Assembly (NCBI RefSeq): GCF_963583255.1
Contig: NC_084819.1
Coordinates: 3,479,501-3,543,500 of the forward strand
Direction of reading: 5' to 3'
Length of the DNA stretch: 64,000 nt
DNA from: Pyrus communis
Taxonomy: Eukaryota; Streptophyta; Magnoliopsida; Rosales; Rosaceae
Shown here: positions 48,915 to 63,675 of the stretch, piece after piece
Numbering within the stretch: the first letter of the stretch is position 1
Layout: each line of letters opens with the position of its first letter
The notes under the pieces: model-generated
Database searches by the model: none
What the model was told of the DNA's origin: nothing
The model's input: only the letters and a program-made list of their open reading frames with translations
Position numbers and translations under genes: made by a program

Positions 48915-50077
48915 CGTTAAATTGGAGGAATTTTTCAATGTGCTGGAAAAATGACTTAGTACATCAAATGTTATAATACAAATTGTTGGATACTTAAAAA
49001 TAAATAGGGTATATTATCAATTTCCCCCCTAAACTTGTGACCCTTGGCCAATTTCCCCCCTGAACTTTAATTTTGGCCAATTTCCCCCCTCAACTCTCAT
49101 AATTAGTCAATTTCCCCCCTCAACTTTAATTTAGCCAATTTCCCCCCTCAACTCTCAAAATTAGTCAATTTGCACCCTACTGTTAAATTTTTAATTTGAT
49201 CATAATTAAACAAGTGTGTGTAAGAAACTAAATAAGATGTATGTTAATCATGTTCCTATATCTTTATCCTATTACAAATAGATTAAAATTTAGAATTTTA
49301 CAATTTATCATAGATAGTATTATTAGTCATAATAAATCAGTATGGAGTAATTTTATTTGTTTTTTGACTATACAAACTTGATAACAAAAAGGATTGATGT
49401 GTAAATTTTTGTATGTGAATACAATTTTCTTTATAAAAGTGAAAGCTAAGTTCAAGTAAATTGCGGAGAATCGAGCTTTAGTAAAAAAACGGCTAGTCTA
49501 TTCATAATTTTCGACTCCTTATTAAGAATAACCCATTTTATTGAAATAGGTTTGATCCATGAGTTTAGGATTATTATTTCTTTTTGTTATTATTTCTTCT
49601 TCTACATGCTTTAAACCCGATTCATAACTTTTTCTTATAATCAACCCATGTCACATACTAATTGTATTATGTTTTTGTACATTTTACCCTATATTATGCA
49701 GGTGAGTTTATGTTAATTTTAGTACTTTGTTGGAAGCTATTAGAAAGATTGAAAATTAAGAAAAGAATAGATGGAAAATTTAAAAAAAAAAAAAAAATAA
49801 CAGTAGGGTGCAAATTGACTAATTTTGAGAGTTGAGGGGGGAAATTGGCCAAATTAAAGTTCAGGGGGGGAATTGACTAATTATGAGAGTTGAGGGGGGA
49901 AATTGGCCAAAATTAAAGTTCAGGGGGAAAATTGGCCAAGGGTCACAAGTTTAGGGGGGAAATTGATAATATAAATAAATAAAATAAAATAAAAAAACCT
50001 ACAACAACTTGTATTATAACACTTGTTGTATACGTCCGTTTTTTCAACACACTGAAAAATTTCTCTCTAAATTGGTC
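48915..50077. mobile_element. Outer inverted-repeat element interrupted by a fold-back element
   Basis: The left arm (AAATTGGAGGAATTTTTCAA ... TGTTATAATACAAATTGTTGGA, about 48918-48990) is mirrored by the right arm on the opposite strand (CAATTTAGAGAGAAATTTTTCAG ... TGTTATAATACAAGTTGTTG, about 49988-50075). The arms are about 75 bases with moderate divergence. The interior is almost wholly the younger element at 49010-49973, so this looks like a MITE that served as insertion target. It ends about 430 bases before the peroxidase start codon. Confidence 0.65.
49010..49973. mobile_element. Fold-back element with tandem-repeat inverted ends (964 bp)
   Basis: Each terminal inverted repeat is about 180 bases. 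It starts TATATTATCAATTTCCCCC and is built of five successive units of 30-40 bases, each carrying CAATTTCCCCCCT-AACT and ending in ATTTTGGC or AATTAGT. The two ends are nearly identical when one is inverted. The central 590 bases are AT-rich with no meaningful frame. Long inverted ends of tandem units are the hallmark of fold-back type elements. AAATAAATA occurs near both ends and may be a 9-bp target duplication, but the low complexity makes that unsure. Confidence 0.8.
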
Positions 50078-50373
50078 CATGTTCCTTTGTAACTACGATA
50101 TTATTTAGCTCGGTTATCACGGACAAGATAGCGTGTAAGAAGGTTATTGAAGCCAGCCCTTGCCCTTGGTGCATGTGAACAGCCTATTTTCCCCCGCACT
50201 TCCGTCACACGGTGCCGTAAGACTGGGATCTAAGTCACCAACATCTTATAGCTATACCACCCCAAGGCCCTTAAATAATAAATAATTAGAATAATGTACA
50301 CAAAATTACATATCCAACTTGGCATTGTCGGTCACTCCATGTGTACGAACCACAGAACCCTGAAAAGTTCATG

Positions 50374-50381
50374 TATATAAA
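50374..50381 (+). promoter_or_regulatory. TATA box of the peroxidase gene
   Basis: TATATAAA lies 122 bases upstream of the chosen start codon at 50503. A transcription start some 30 bases downstream would give a leader of roughly 90-100 bases. Its placement supports starting translation at 50503 instead of at the longer open frame that begins before the TATA box. Confidence 0.65.
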
Positions 50382-50502
50382 CCCCCTTAGGGTTTCTGAA
50401 ACAGTACAAGTCTCAGTGCATGCAGAAGAGCTAGTACTCGATCGGAACTATTTCCTGAAACGAGGGTTTTTTTGGTGGGAGAGAAACAGCAGATTAAAGA
50501 CG

Positions 50503-53242
<2,740 letters not shown>

Positions 53243-55055
53243 ATGGCGAGTAGCAGTGTGAACCGTCGAGAGATTCGGGAAGGGAAATGCGGTCATCTCG
53301 GTGGTGGTGTTTTGTGTTGGTTAAGGAGGAATAATTTGGGTAATGACCTAAAGAAAAGTACATTTCCAATTCATAAATAAAATTATCTAACAAAGTTTCT
53401 TAGATTGTGACTCAAGTAACTCTCAGCATACGATATTTTGTATAACCGTCAAACAAAACTCTCCTTCCAAGTTTTCACATCCTCAACTCCACAACATATA
53501 ACGAAAACTAAACAGACTCTTGGAAGTGTAAGCGTCATTAAGTAACGAAGATTACAAGATTAATAAAAAAAAAAATCATGTTTTCCAAACCTGTAACAGG
53601 TATCCATCAAAGCTTAAGCAATCAGAACTCCAAGCACGAAAACAGAGAAACCTCTTCCAACTTTGCAATGTCGCTGCTGGCTTCAAGATAAGGAAGAGAA
53701 CAATATAAGCTCTGGCAAATACTAACTGGAAGCATAGAGCTCCTGAAAATCATTTCAGGAGTAACACCGTAAATTTGTTAATATCGACCCGCTCGAAAGT
53801 TAAAAAAGAAAAATATAGACAATTAAGGAGAAAGGGAAACAGTTATGGAGTCCAGAGCCGACAGATTTTAGGAACAAGTTTGTAACTAGAAATCTAGCAA
53901 ATATTTTGAATAGAATATCTGCTGGGGAACCAAATATCTCCCTTTGCTCATTGCCTTTCCATAGAGATATCAAAATTTATGGTCAGGCACGAAACTGGTG
54001 TAATTAAGGGTGACAATTCGTGTTAACAGATTGTTTTCGTGGCGTGCAATTTACAGTTCAATTCGAAAAATGGTCAACCTTAACCAGACCCATATGATCA
54101 ACCCATTTATAATAGCACGGTATCATGTTCAGGTTCTCCACCGTATGTTGTGAAACTAAAAGCTTCAAACTAAGTTTCCTTTATTTCTAAACTAAACCTG
54201 TCCTTTATTGCTAAACCAAACGTGTCCTATATTTCTAAACTAAAACTTCAACCCATTTATAAAAATTCACGACCGGTATGATTGTGCCGCTCACTGTCCC
54301 TTATGTTTTATCCTCATTATATCTTCACCTAATTAAATTTTTTCCTCATGTGGCCAGAAAAATGACCACAATGCAAAAGCAAAGCATCAAACGTACAAGA
54401 AGATCCCATTTGATCGGAAAGAAAGATCAAAAGATAAGATACTTATATCTGCATGTGACCAACCAGTTCAAGAATAAGAAGAGTGGTAGAATTGGCAGGA
54501 GAGAAGGGATGTAGACCAAACTACGTAAGCTCAAACAAAATGCCCAACAAAAATCCAATTACAACAGGTCCTTTTAATAGGCAGTCCAATATTACCTTCC
54601 TATAGTATATAAGCAAATAATTACTATTAAATTGAAAGGTCCTAAAAATAAATCTAGATTCCACTCTGCTAAAACATAAATACGGATTCACTTTGTCATT
54701 AACCCCATCGACAAATAATATAAAATAACACATCATGATTTTCAGACAAAAAATAATTATCATTTGATTGAATGTTATGCAATGTACCAAAACTAGGAAC
54801 AGGAAAAGAGAAAGCACTCATCTGGGAACATTTCCAAATCAGATCAAACTGAAACGATTGCGGGGTTTCCATACAAATGAAAGCAAAGAGAAGTACATGA
54901 TAATTACCTTGCAAAAAAATGTGAAGGAGACAACGTAAGGGCAAATAACTGGACCAATCTGCAAACCTCAATGGCACATCAGCTTGAACTTATGACTATA
55001 ATTAGATCAGAGTGTGCTTCAAGCATGATACTATCTGGGAATGAAGAAAGCCTAG
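53243..55055. other. Intergenic region between two convergent genes
   Basis: The first part holds the peroxidase 3' UTR. The minus-strand TBC gene ends from the other side, and its 3' UTR probably lies in the last several hundred bases. Near 54005-54130 is a fragment resembling the GTCGTG-rich repeat of 42785-43540. At 54150-54245 a short block (TTTCTAAACTAAAC-TGTCC) is repeated three times. No separate gene is seen. Confidence 0.5.
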
Positions 55056-58000
55056 TCACCATTCCGAGCTGCAGGGCTGTTTCTCCTGATAAGCTGGTTC
55101 AAACAGAAGTTTCAGGAAAAGCATCCACAAAGCAATATCCACAGTTTCAGGCAACAAAATGGTAGTTCCATACGCAGAAATGGAAAGTCTCTGTACATTT
55201 CTATTATTGGCCACCTGTGTTTTTGTCTCATTCTTTGTTTATTACTTATTTTCTTTACTTTTTCGTCCACAATCACTCTAGTGCATTAAAAATGGTGCCT
55301 TCCATTGTATTATATTAATTTTCTAACTTTTCCAAATTATACGAGCAGACTTGCAGTGCATCATAATTATGCACATATAATCATGTGTAGACCTAATCAC
55401 AACACCTTGTTGGATGCTTGAAAGTTGCACCTGTGGACATTATCTAAAGTGGACGTCCACAAAAGAGACTACCTCTATATGCACGTATGTAATATGTATA
55501 TGTATGGTCCCCTCCTTGAAAAAGTCCCTTTTTCCTAAAAAGCAAAAGGGATCCGATTGTTGGGGTCACCCCACAATGTTGTCCAAGGATCCTAACCGCC
55601 TATGTTTTATGTCCACAATTTAAGAAAACTCTTTGCAAAAATTTAGGTAAACCGAAAATCGCTTAACAATTTAAATAACTAAATGGTTTTCCATTTGGAT
55701 ATTATTCCATGATGATTTGTGAATAGGGAAATAGCACAATGAGGGTTGGCCCCCTCATGCAAGCCCTTTTGCTTCTAATCGAAAGAGATCCCTGTTTATG
55801 AGTTCCCCCCATATATAGACACGCACATTGGATTTTAGATTGCAAATAGAGAAACTTCACGAATAACAGAAAGGGGACACGCTAGCAATGTGTAGTGCTA
55901 TCCCATGATTTATTTCTTAATTTAGAGAATGGTGAGAAAATTCCCTTCAAAATTTACAGAGAACTACCAGTAGTCTAACTCACTCACTAATTGTTAGAGG
56001 GAAATAGTAAATCAAAAGATCTAACCTTGTAGAAATATTTCTTCCGAAGCTTGACCGCTGAGCGGATGCATCTTTTCACATTGATTTTCAGCAACTTATC
56101 ATTGAAAGTCTGCGGAGCAATGAATAGTGTCAAATAATGATTGTAATACTATTAGCTGTGTCCAACACCCCCCCCCCCCCCCCCCCCCCCCAACCCCACA
56201 ACCCCCCCAAACAAAAAAACAGTAATTGTCCCTTGATATTACACACACACATAATTAATAGCAACACTTGCGCAGCTTTGACTTTAGGATACCCCATATC
56301 ATTACAGGCCTCTATGAAAACACACATACTCCCAAAAAATTAATACATATACTCCCCGGGTGCTAATCCAACATTTTCAATCAATATCATTTGACGCTTA
56401 TACAACTTTGACTTTTTAAATCTGTATCATTCTGCACTTGTGTTCACAATGCAAACTTGGTCGCGGCTATTGGATGTGTTTGGAGTGGTGAGGGGTGTCC
56501 TTTACATTTCTATTTCCTGTTGGTGGAAAGGTATTCCTTTTGGGAATGACAACAAGGCAGTCACTTTCTTTTCGTTTTCTTTTTTGAGAAGAACGATAAC
56601 ACTCTATTAAAAAATAACATGAATTACAAAATATTGGATAAGAAATCCACCATCTAGCAAAACTAGCTAAGACCTCTCAAGTAGATCTATTTACAAGTAA
56701 CATAACCTCAACCAAAATCATTTAACGGCTGCTAACAAGGCAGTCACTTTTGTGCAATATTAGCTCTTATGTGGATAGCTCAGTTGAAATGAGCAATTGG
56801 TTTCAGTGATGACAAGTGGGAATGAATTTTCTTTAGACATTCATTCCAAGGAAGTAAAAAGATATGCCTTTAATATTATTTATCTTGAATTAGGGTAATT
56901 TAAACTTAAATTTGATTTGAGCCCTTAGTTTGAAGGTGCATCTTAGATTTTACGAGCTTCTCATCCATTCTACTTAATACTTTTTTCCAGTCTTAAACAA
57001 AGGTTGTGTTGCCACTAGCACTTTGGTATAGTGGTATTCCTCTAAGTGGGAGGTCTATGGTTCAACTCCCATGAAAGGCGACTTCCATACCAAATTATGG
57101 CAGCCCATTGTGTGGCTTAGGCCAATTCCCCACCGCCCAATATTGTTGTATAAAAAATATTAAAATATAAAAACTGTTGTGTTTTATCCGAAAAACAAAA
57201 GTGCAGAAAATCTGACCCAAAATGTTATATCCCAGGTCACCAGAAAAGTAACCATTGACAGGCTGAAAACAAACAGAGAAATTGAATAATTAAGGGATAG
57301 CAGCACCTACCTTTATCATATCATCAATTGAACGCGTCTCGCGAATAATTTTCTGACGGTTCATGATGAGGATTGCTGCAACACAGAAGACCGGTAATTC
57401 ATCATCTCCATTCCTTGTTGATGAGACCACAGAGCAGATGTGCATCCGGTCATTCCTTGACCAAAAATTCCTTGTCAACCCGCAAAAATTATAGGCTGAT
57501 CCAGACTTCATTCCAGTGTCAGACACGGAGCATTCTAGATTGCCACTATTTGAATGTGATCCGCTCTTTGTATGACCACCACTCTCAGCAGTTTCAACCC
57601 TCAATTCTGCTTCAGAATCACTCGGAAGTTGTACTACCAAGGCTTCCAGACAGTTGTCATCTAAATTGTAAGCCAAGGATTCTTGAAAATCAGCGGCCCA
57701 CATCATCTGCATTTAACATACTGACAAGTTAAAACTATACAAATACACGCTGCAGTTTATGAAGTAAATATGTAGTAGAAAATATCTCATTCTAACTTAT
57801 CATATACATTCCGGCCAAAAGAAACAAAGGATAATAAAAAATAAAAACAACATTATAGACATGCTTAGAGCTTACTCTCCAAACTCCTAACTCCATAGGC
57901 TAAGTTTCTTTCCCATTTGTAATTTTTATAACACCAAGCTCATCATACGTACTACAATACAAGGAAATGCGCTTATAACCCTAAAACCAATATTATGAAA

Positions 58001-61000
58001 TATGCCCCTTTGACGTCAAATAATTCAGGAAAAGTCACACAGCAAAAGAAGCAGCAAGCCATCATTTACTGTATGAAGTATGGCAAGGTCACACAAATTA
58101 ATATTTGCATCTAACCAATACCATAGCTCATCCATTTTGTAACTGTCAATGCAGGCTATGTGGCCCAAATTTTCATCAATTCTTTGGGTAGTCAACCATA
58201 TCAAGCATGAGAGAGCAACTGAAGAGCACAAACCTCCCACATACAAAGAGCATCATTAAAAGACAACTCCCGACGAAAGAGAACAAGCAGCATCCGGAAT
58301 GCAAAATGCAGGCTTTCAGCACCTATGTGTGACAGGTGTGAAAACATTTCCCTGTCTGTGAGTTCCAAGATATTCCACAATCCTTGCAACTGCTTCATTA
58401 CCCCAGTCGGTCCTTCCATTTGGAAATTTTCACGCTGAAAGAAGGTTTTGAAAAGAAAATGTAAGTGATGGAGTATAGAACTATCAAGCTCAATTTATAT
58501 GTAAAGTTTAGAATACCATTCTTCTTAGAAGCATCTCAAAGCACCAAAATGCATCAGCATCATCCTCAAAGAGAACCACAAATGGAGACAGCAAGTCACT
58601 CATACCTAAAATAACAAATTTCCTTTCAAGTCAAACTTACGTCTGCAGCTTTTGAGATAAGTTGGTAGCTTAAGATTTTACTGTTAGAGAGAAATTATGT
58701 GGTGACAGAAAAGAGCCTTAAGAAAACAAACTAATAACAAAAACAACCTTGACAATATCCCGTAGCTGGATCCACCCATGCATAAACAGCAAGAATATCT
58801 GACATCCTAGCTAAATTTTTAGCATCCTCGTAGAATTCAAGATGACTATCTGTTCTTACCACATCAACAACTGAAAAAGGTAGATTTAGTCAACTTAAAA
58901 CAATTCTTTAAAAATATCCATGGATGAGAACGAGTAAATTTCCCGCCTCCATATAGAAGTACGTAAATACAAGTAAGAATAAGTAAGAAAGGAAAACTTA
59001 CCTATTCGGTGGAGAGTCCAAAGCCATTCAGATACCCTGTCTTCATTCACAGCCCCTCCTTGAGACATGATTGTATTTCTAAATTCTGTTTCTGGTACAT
59101 CCGATATTTTCAACCCGTTTACCATTTCTGTCTTGTTACCCATATTATTCAGCTGCGTCACCGATTGATGGGCATCAGTAGAAACCAATTCAATTTCAGA
59201 GTTAATGACACATGAAACTTTCTTGGATGGTGAGCAGTTTGATTCAATAACTAAGTCTACATTGTTATTGACTTGAAAACTGTGCATGCTGTCCTTTTTC
59301 GACCTGGACTTATGTTGCAGAGAAACTTTATCATCGTGCACTCCACCTTCTTTTTTATCTTCTTCACACTTTCCAAACAAATCAGCAACAGGTAAAGGAG
59401 GAAAGTCAAAATAACTTTGTGGTACATGTTTTGTTTCATCTGCTTCGCTCCCTAGCTTTGGGGAGCTGCAGTCATGTGGCCCTGAAGTACGTATGAAAGA
59501 AGAAGAATCATATGCTACACTATCTGTGCTCTCCCTCAGACTGACAAGGTCAACCGAATCGCTAGAACTCTCTTGTTGGCATGCATATGATGTATCTGTA
59601 CAATTATTATTCCTATCACAATAATTCTCTACTTTGTTAGTATTATCAAAAGAAGTTTGTCTATGTTCAACTTTAGCTTCCCTCCCATCCTCCTCTTTAG
59701 ACGGTGCCCTCACATCCATAACCTTGGACCCAACAACATAAGCAAGTGAACCAGTTCCAATGCTTGAATGGATCATTTGGCACTGCTTAATCAGGTCACT
59801 GTAACGTTCCCTGCATGCATAATGAAGATGATGAGTACAAACAAATCCAACAGATTGTACTTCAATTGCACTTACTAATTCAAAAAATAAATAAATAAAA
59901 TAAAATTCTTTACTGAAAAGAAAAGTTCATGGTGCATTTTAATGTGTAAAAGGGGAATAAAAGCTGAATTACGGCTTCTGATTTATTTTCATTCTTAATC
60001 CCTGTCTACACTAAGGATAAATCTACTCCAGAATTTATTTTACAGACTAACTTACACCATGGCTAGATGAGATGAGACCTGGTTTGCCATCTAGTTTAAT
60101 AGCACAAGCAACATATCAAAGGTCGAGCTTGGGTGATATGCATGACAAGCCATATAACCAGTCACGTTATGGAGCAAAATGAGTCTAGAAAGGTTGGGGC
60201 ATTTCCCTTCAGACCAAAGAAAAACCGACTTTGCATTGTCCTTATCTTTTGACTAAAGTGAATGGAAAGGTACTACATGCCCTGCATACATGACGTCAAA
60301 TTGACCCATCATTGACCACATGAAGGCCAGTGAATGAAGATGAGGACTGGAATAAGTGATCACTTTCCCAGTGGTACAAGAGATTTAAAAAAGTATAAAA
60401 TTAAACAAAACAAGAACACTAAGAACTAAGAAGAAAGAACTAGACCTCCGGGCTGTCCGCAACTGCCGCCGAGACTCTTCAGTGCTACCCAGAGCATAAC
60501 AACCAAGTAAAAATTCCCAGACTTCTGGTCTTATAGATGGATCGACACCCTATAATGCAGCACAAAATTCATTGTAATCATAAGTTAAAATGTTACATTA
60601 GCCATCTTTAACACAGGAATCTCAATACTTTAAAATCACAAAATGACTCAACATTCTTGAAACAAACACGTATAAAACAAAGTTAGCTTTCACAAACAAA
60701 TCAACACAGTAAACCAGACAATGATTACTGAAAATGCCAACAGAATACCACCTGAATAGTTAACGTTTATGCCATAGTGAAATGAGAGTTTTTTTTTTTT
60801 TCGGTTTTAAATGAGAGAATGTACACCAGAAATTCCATGCCTATTCACAGTTGATAGTACAAGTTGTACCAAATAAACAAATACGTGCAACTTCTCTTCA
60901 AACACGTTTACCACATTTCTAAAGGCGATGAAATCAAGTGAAAGGATTAGGGATGTTGCAAATAGAGGTCATCTGCAACCCTAATAATGATGTATTTATA

Positions 61001-63675
61001 ACCCCAATCATGATCCTACTATTTGTAAAACAAATTAGTCATAAAATATAACATAAACAGACCTTTAATTTATAGAAAATTCAATTGAAATGTTAGAAGA
61101 AACTCGCTACCTATTAGACACATATTATATTCCATGGTAAAACAACATACCCCCAATGCTATTAATTTGAGTGCCTTCTGAAAACCAAAATTCTTCCCAT
61201 CGCTATCAAATGTTGCCTGCCACTTCTCCGGCTTAAGCATTTTGTTCACCTGAATCATTGGGACATAAAACATCAATGCTCCATAACAATACAACAATGA
61301 ACAAAAGAAAACTCATTATGGTAATTTCATTACATGGAGGTCGATTAGTGGTCCACTCTTCACAAATTGTTCCACCCTACGTTATGGTGGTCAACTAATG
61401 GTCAGTCACAAAATGTTCCAGCCTAGCCATGACTCTACTATATCATACGTAACTCCCTCACCCTTGTTCCAAAGGCCCAAACTAATAGAAAGATCTGAAG
61501 TAGTTTATTTGTGACTCTAATATCACTTCCAATGCCCTCGTCCTTGTCCAACAAAACCCAAACTACCAGAAGATTAAGACGTAGTCTGTGACTACTGGAC
61601 TGGAGGATTAACCTACCAACAAGGTACAAGTAGAGTTCCCTTGATTTAATAATGACATTGGTGCATGCAGCGTTGGAAATTTCTTCGATATGGTTGATAC
61701 TTTTGTGGAAATATCGAAAAATCAGGGAAAGATATGGAAACTGGGGGTGAAAACTTCACCCCATATCTTTCGGGAAATCAATAAATTTCTTTGAAATTGT
61801 TTATATCAGTGCAGAAATTTTGGCAGAGAATATGCAGATTGGTGGTTGATTCATTTTCTTCTTTGTTTCTTTTTCACGTTTTCTTTTGGTATCATTTGCT
61901 TACTTGAAGATTGAGTTTTCAATCTGTTCCGTGAATTCAACTTGCTGATTTCTAGTGTAGCAGAGGTTTGGAAAAGTTTGGCAGATCAACTATTTTGATG
62001 GGTTTCAGGCTTTCAGCAAGGTTATGGTTTCAGTCCTTCTCGGTGATATATTTCGAGATTCGTTTGAAGTTGTAGGCACGATGCCATTCACTAGGCGCAC
62101 GTAATCTGTGATTATAGAGTTGAATTATTTTTGGGTTTTCATCTATACCATATGGGGTTTCAAGATCAAGCGCCGAATTGGACACAGTTGTCTAGTGCAC
62201 TCTTGCACGTAATCTGTTCGACAAAATGTCTTAGTGAATTGAGGTTCTGCCTTCTTCAATTTTACATTCAGTATTATTTCAAGATTCTATCTTTGTGACT
62301 CTAGTATGTTGCAACTGGTAATTTTGATATCAAGGCACGAAGCCAATTGTTAAAACTTAAAACTTGAGGTTTTGGGTACAAAGCATGTTATTGAATGTTC
62401 TCAAATGTTGAGCTTTTAAACATGATGCTTGCTCTCTTGTTTTGGGTTTGTTCATGTCTCGATTCATTGTTTGGTTTGCTGAGAGCCTGGTTGGAGGAGA
62501 ACGATATGTTAAGGCTTAAAGCTGTTAAGGATTTAGAATTAGGTGTCGAGAAGTTTGTGTCGGCATTGGTGCAATGGGAAAGTACTACGTTGGAAGGCCT
62601 AGTCAAAATGAAAGATTAAGATATCAGTTTTAACTACATGAGCCTATGCATTCTTTATGGATTAGTTTTTTTCTTTATGGTATTAGTTTAATTTAATAAG
62701 ACTTGTGTTGCTTTCACGATGAAAGTTTCAATTACGTTATGTATAATTTTATCCATTATATCCTTTACTTTATTCTTGTCATTAGAAGGAAGTTGTCATT
62801 CTCACACATCACATACTTATTTTTTTACATAGTATTGAATCATTAATTCTTGATTCATACATATTGTGGTTTCACATGACATTCTCTCGAGTTTGATTTT
62901 AAATTTTGGCATTTTTGAGCAAATTTCTATCATTTCGGTCAAAGGCAACCGATATCGATATTTGCACAAATTTGCATATCGATATTTCCACTGATGCCGA
63001 TATTTTAGACATTGGGTGCATGTTATGCTCCAAAAAAAATGTGGTGGAATGCACAATCTCACATCAGTCATAAACCAAATCCTAATATGTTATATGAGCT
63101 TGATTCACCAGAAAAAGGCATGGCATTATACGGTTGTATTTGACAACTTTTTTGGAAACTCCTTGACTCCTTACCTAATTAAATAATACCCCACCTGCGC
63201 TCACTCGCGCGCGCACACACACACACATACAATGTATATACATATATCTAAAAATGTTCTCTAACGAGAATCTAAACTATAACAGATATGCTGGATAAAA
63301 AATCCACCTGATCAAGTTCAGACAGGTTGTCTAACAATATAACACGTCAAACTATCTGACAACGGAACATGTTAACATATATATGTGTGCAAAATTCAAT
63401 ATTCTCAAACTTAATCAAGCATTAAAACGAACCCAAATACGCACATGAAAGGTAGTTGGATTGACAATTCACAGGCCATAGACGGAGCTAAGTAAAATGC
63501 ACAAAGACAAATATTGGTAACGTGAGAATCTTACAGTTATAACCACCTTTATAGGTGACTGAGAGAGGCATGGGTCGCTAATCTCTCGCACAATTGAACC
63601 AACTCTTTGCAAATTAATGGCGGCACCTGATTTCCCACAACCACATTGCTTGTCCTCTTCACCTCCACAAGACAT
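55056..63675 (-). CDS. TBC-domain Rab GTPase-activating protein (at least 9 exons, 682 aa plus end)
   Basis: Minus-strand exons: 63535-63675, 61151-61249, 60446-60549, 59002-59810, 58748-58870, 58517-58605, 58234-58434, 57311-57706, 56026-56109; all GT-AG, 2046 nt in one frame. A last exon at 55056-55085 (EKQPCSSEW then stop) fits the frame but is uncertain; reading on past 56026 also reaches a stop. The start MSCGGEEDKQ leads to PEKWQATFD, then the TBC domain begins at GVDPSIRPEVWEFLLG. Its catalytic pair is present: arginine finger IVVDVVR (Arg390) and glutamine finger YCQG (Gln425). A disordered Ser/Asp-rich insert of about 230 residues (roughly 145-375, nearly all in one 809-base exon) splits the domain. 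The product should accelerate GTP hydrolysis by a Rab protein in membrane traffic. The layout recalls Arabidopsis At2g43490/At3g59570. Another in-frame ATG at 63711 is possible. Confidence 0.9.
56168..56191. repeat. Uninterrupted C24 run (G24 on the transcribed strand)
   Basis: Twenty-four consecutive C residues are followed by further C-rich bases to about 56210. The tract lies in the last confirmed intron of the TBC gene, so the pre-mRNA carries a G24 run plus shorter G runs, about 60 bases before the acceptor of exon 56026-56109. Confidence 0.9.
57005..57165 (+). repeat. SINE-like repeat in TBC intron 8
   Basis: GCACTTTGGTATAGTGGTATTCC, an A-box-like start, is followed by GGGAGGTCTATGGTTCAACTCCC, a good B-box. 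Then come GCGACTTCCATACCAAATTATGG and GCCCATTGTGTGGCTTAGGCC and a short A-rich end. This is the best-preserved head of the SINE-like family in the window. Confidence 0.7.
61654..63022. mobile_element. Unclassified 1.35-kb insertion in TBC intron 1
   Basis: The segment is bracketed by direct repeats GACATTGGTGCATG (61654-61667) and GACATTGGGTGCATG (63008-63022). Both inner ends are rich in ATATCG motifs: GGAAATATCGAAAAATC at the left; GATATCGATATTTGC and CGATATTTCC at the right. They look partly inverted to each other. Inside, 62395-62619 is a plus-strand frame of 74 codons that I do not recognise. It could be a DNA element with complex ends or a retroposed segment with a long target duplication. 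Confidence 0.45.

Noticed and set aside
49020..49190. Regularly spaced C-rich repeats that might suggest a CRISPR array
   Set aside because: The units are contiguous tandem repeats without unique spacers, mirrored at 49800-49973 and located in a plant genome; they form a fold-back element terminus.
50341..50502. In-frame upstream extension of peroxidase exon 1 (MYEPQNPEKF...)
   Set aside because: It would start before the TATA box and place 54 residues in front of a classic signal peptide. The start at 50503 fits much better.
57019..57090. Possible tRNA gene, because of A-box and B-box motifs
   Set aside because: No cloverleaf stems could be closed, and the same body occurs with A tails elsewhere, so a SINE-like unit is the better reading.
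62395..62619. 74-codon frame as an independent gene
   Set aside because: It lies inside a probable mobile element in an intron, with no promoter or homology that I can name. It is kept only as a note in the element entry.
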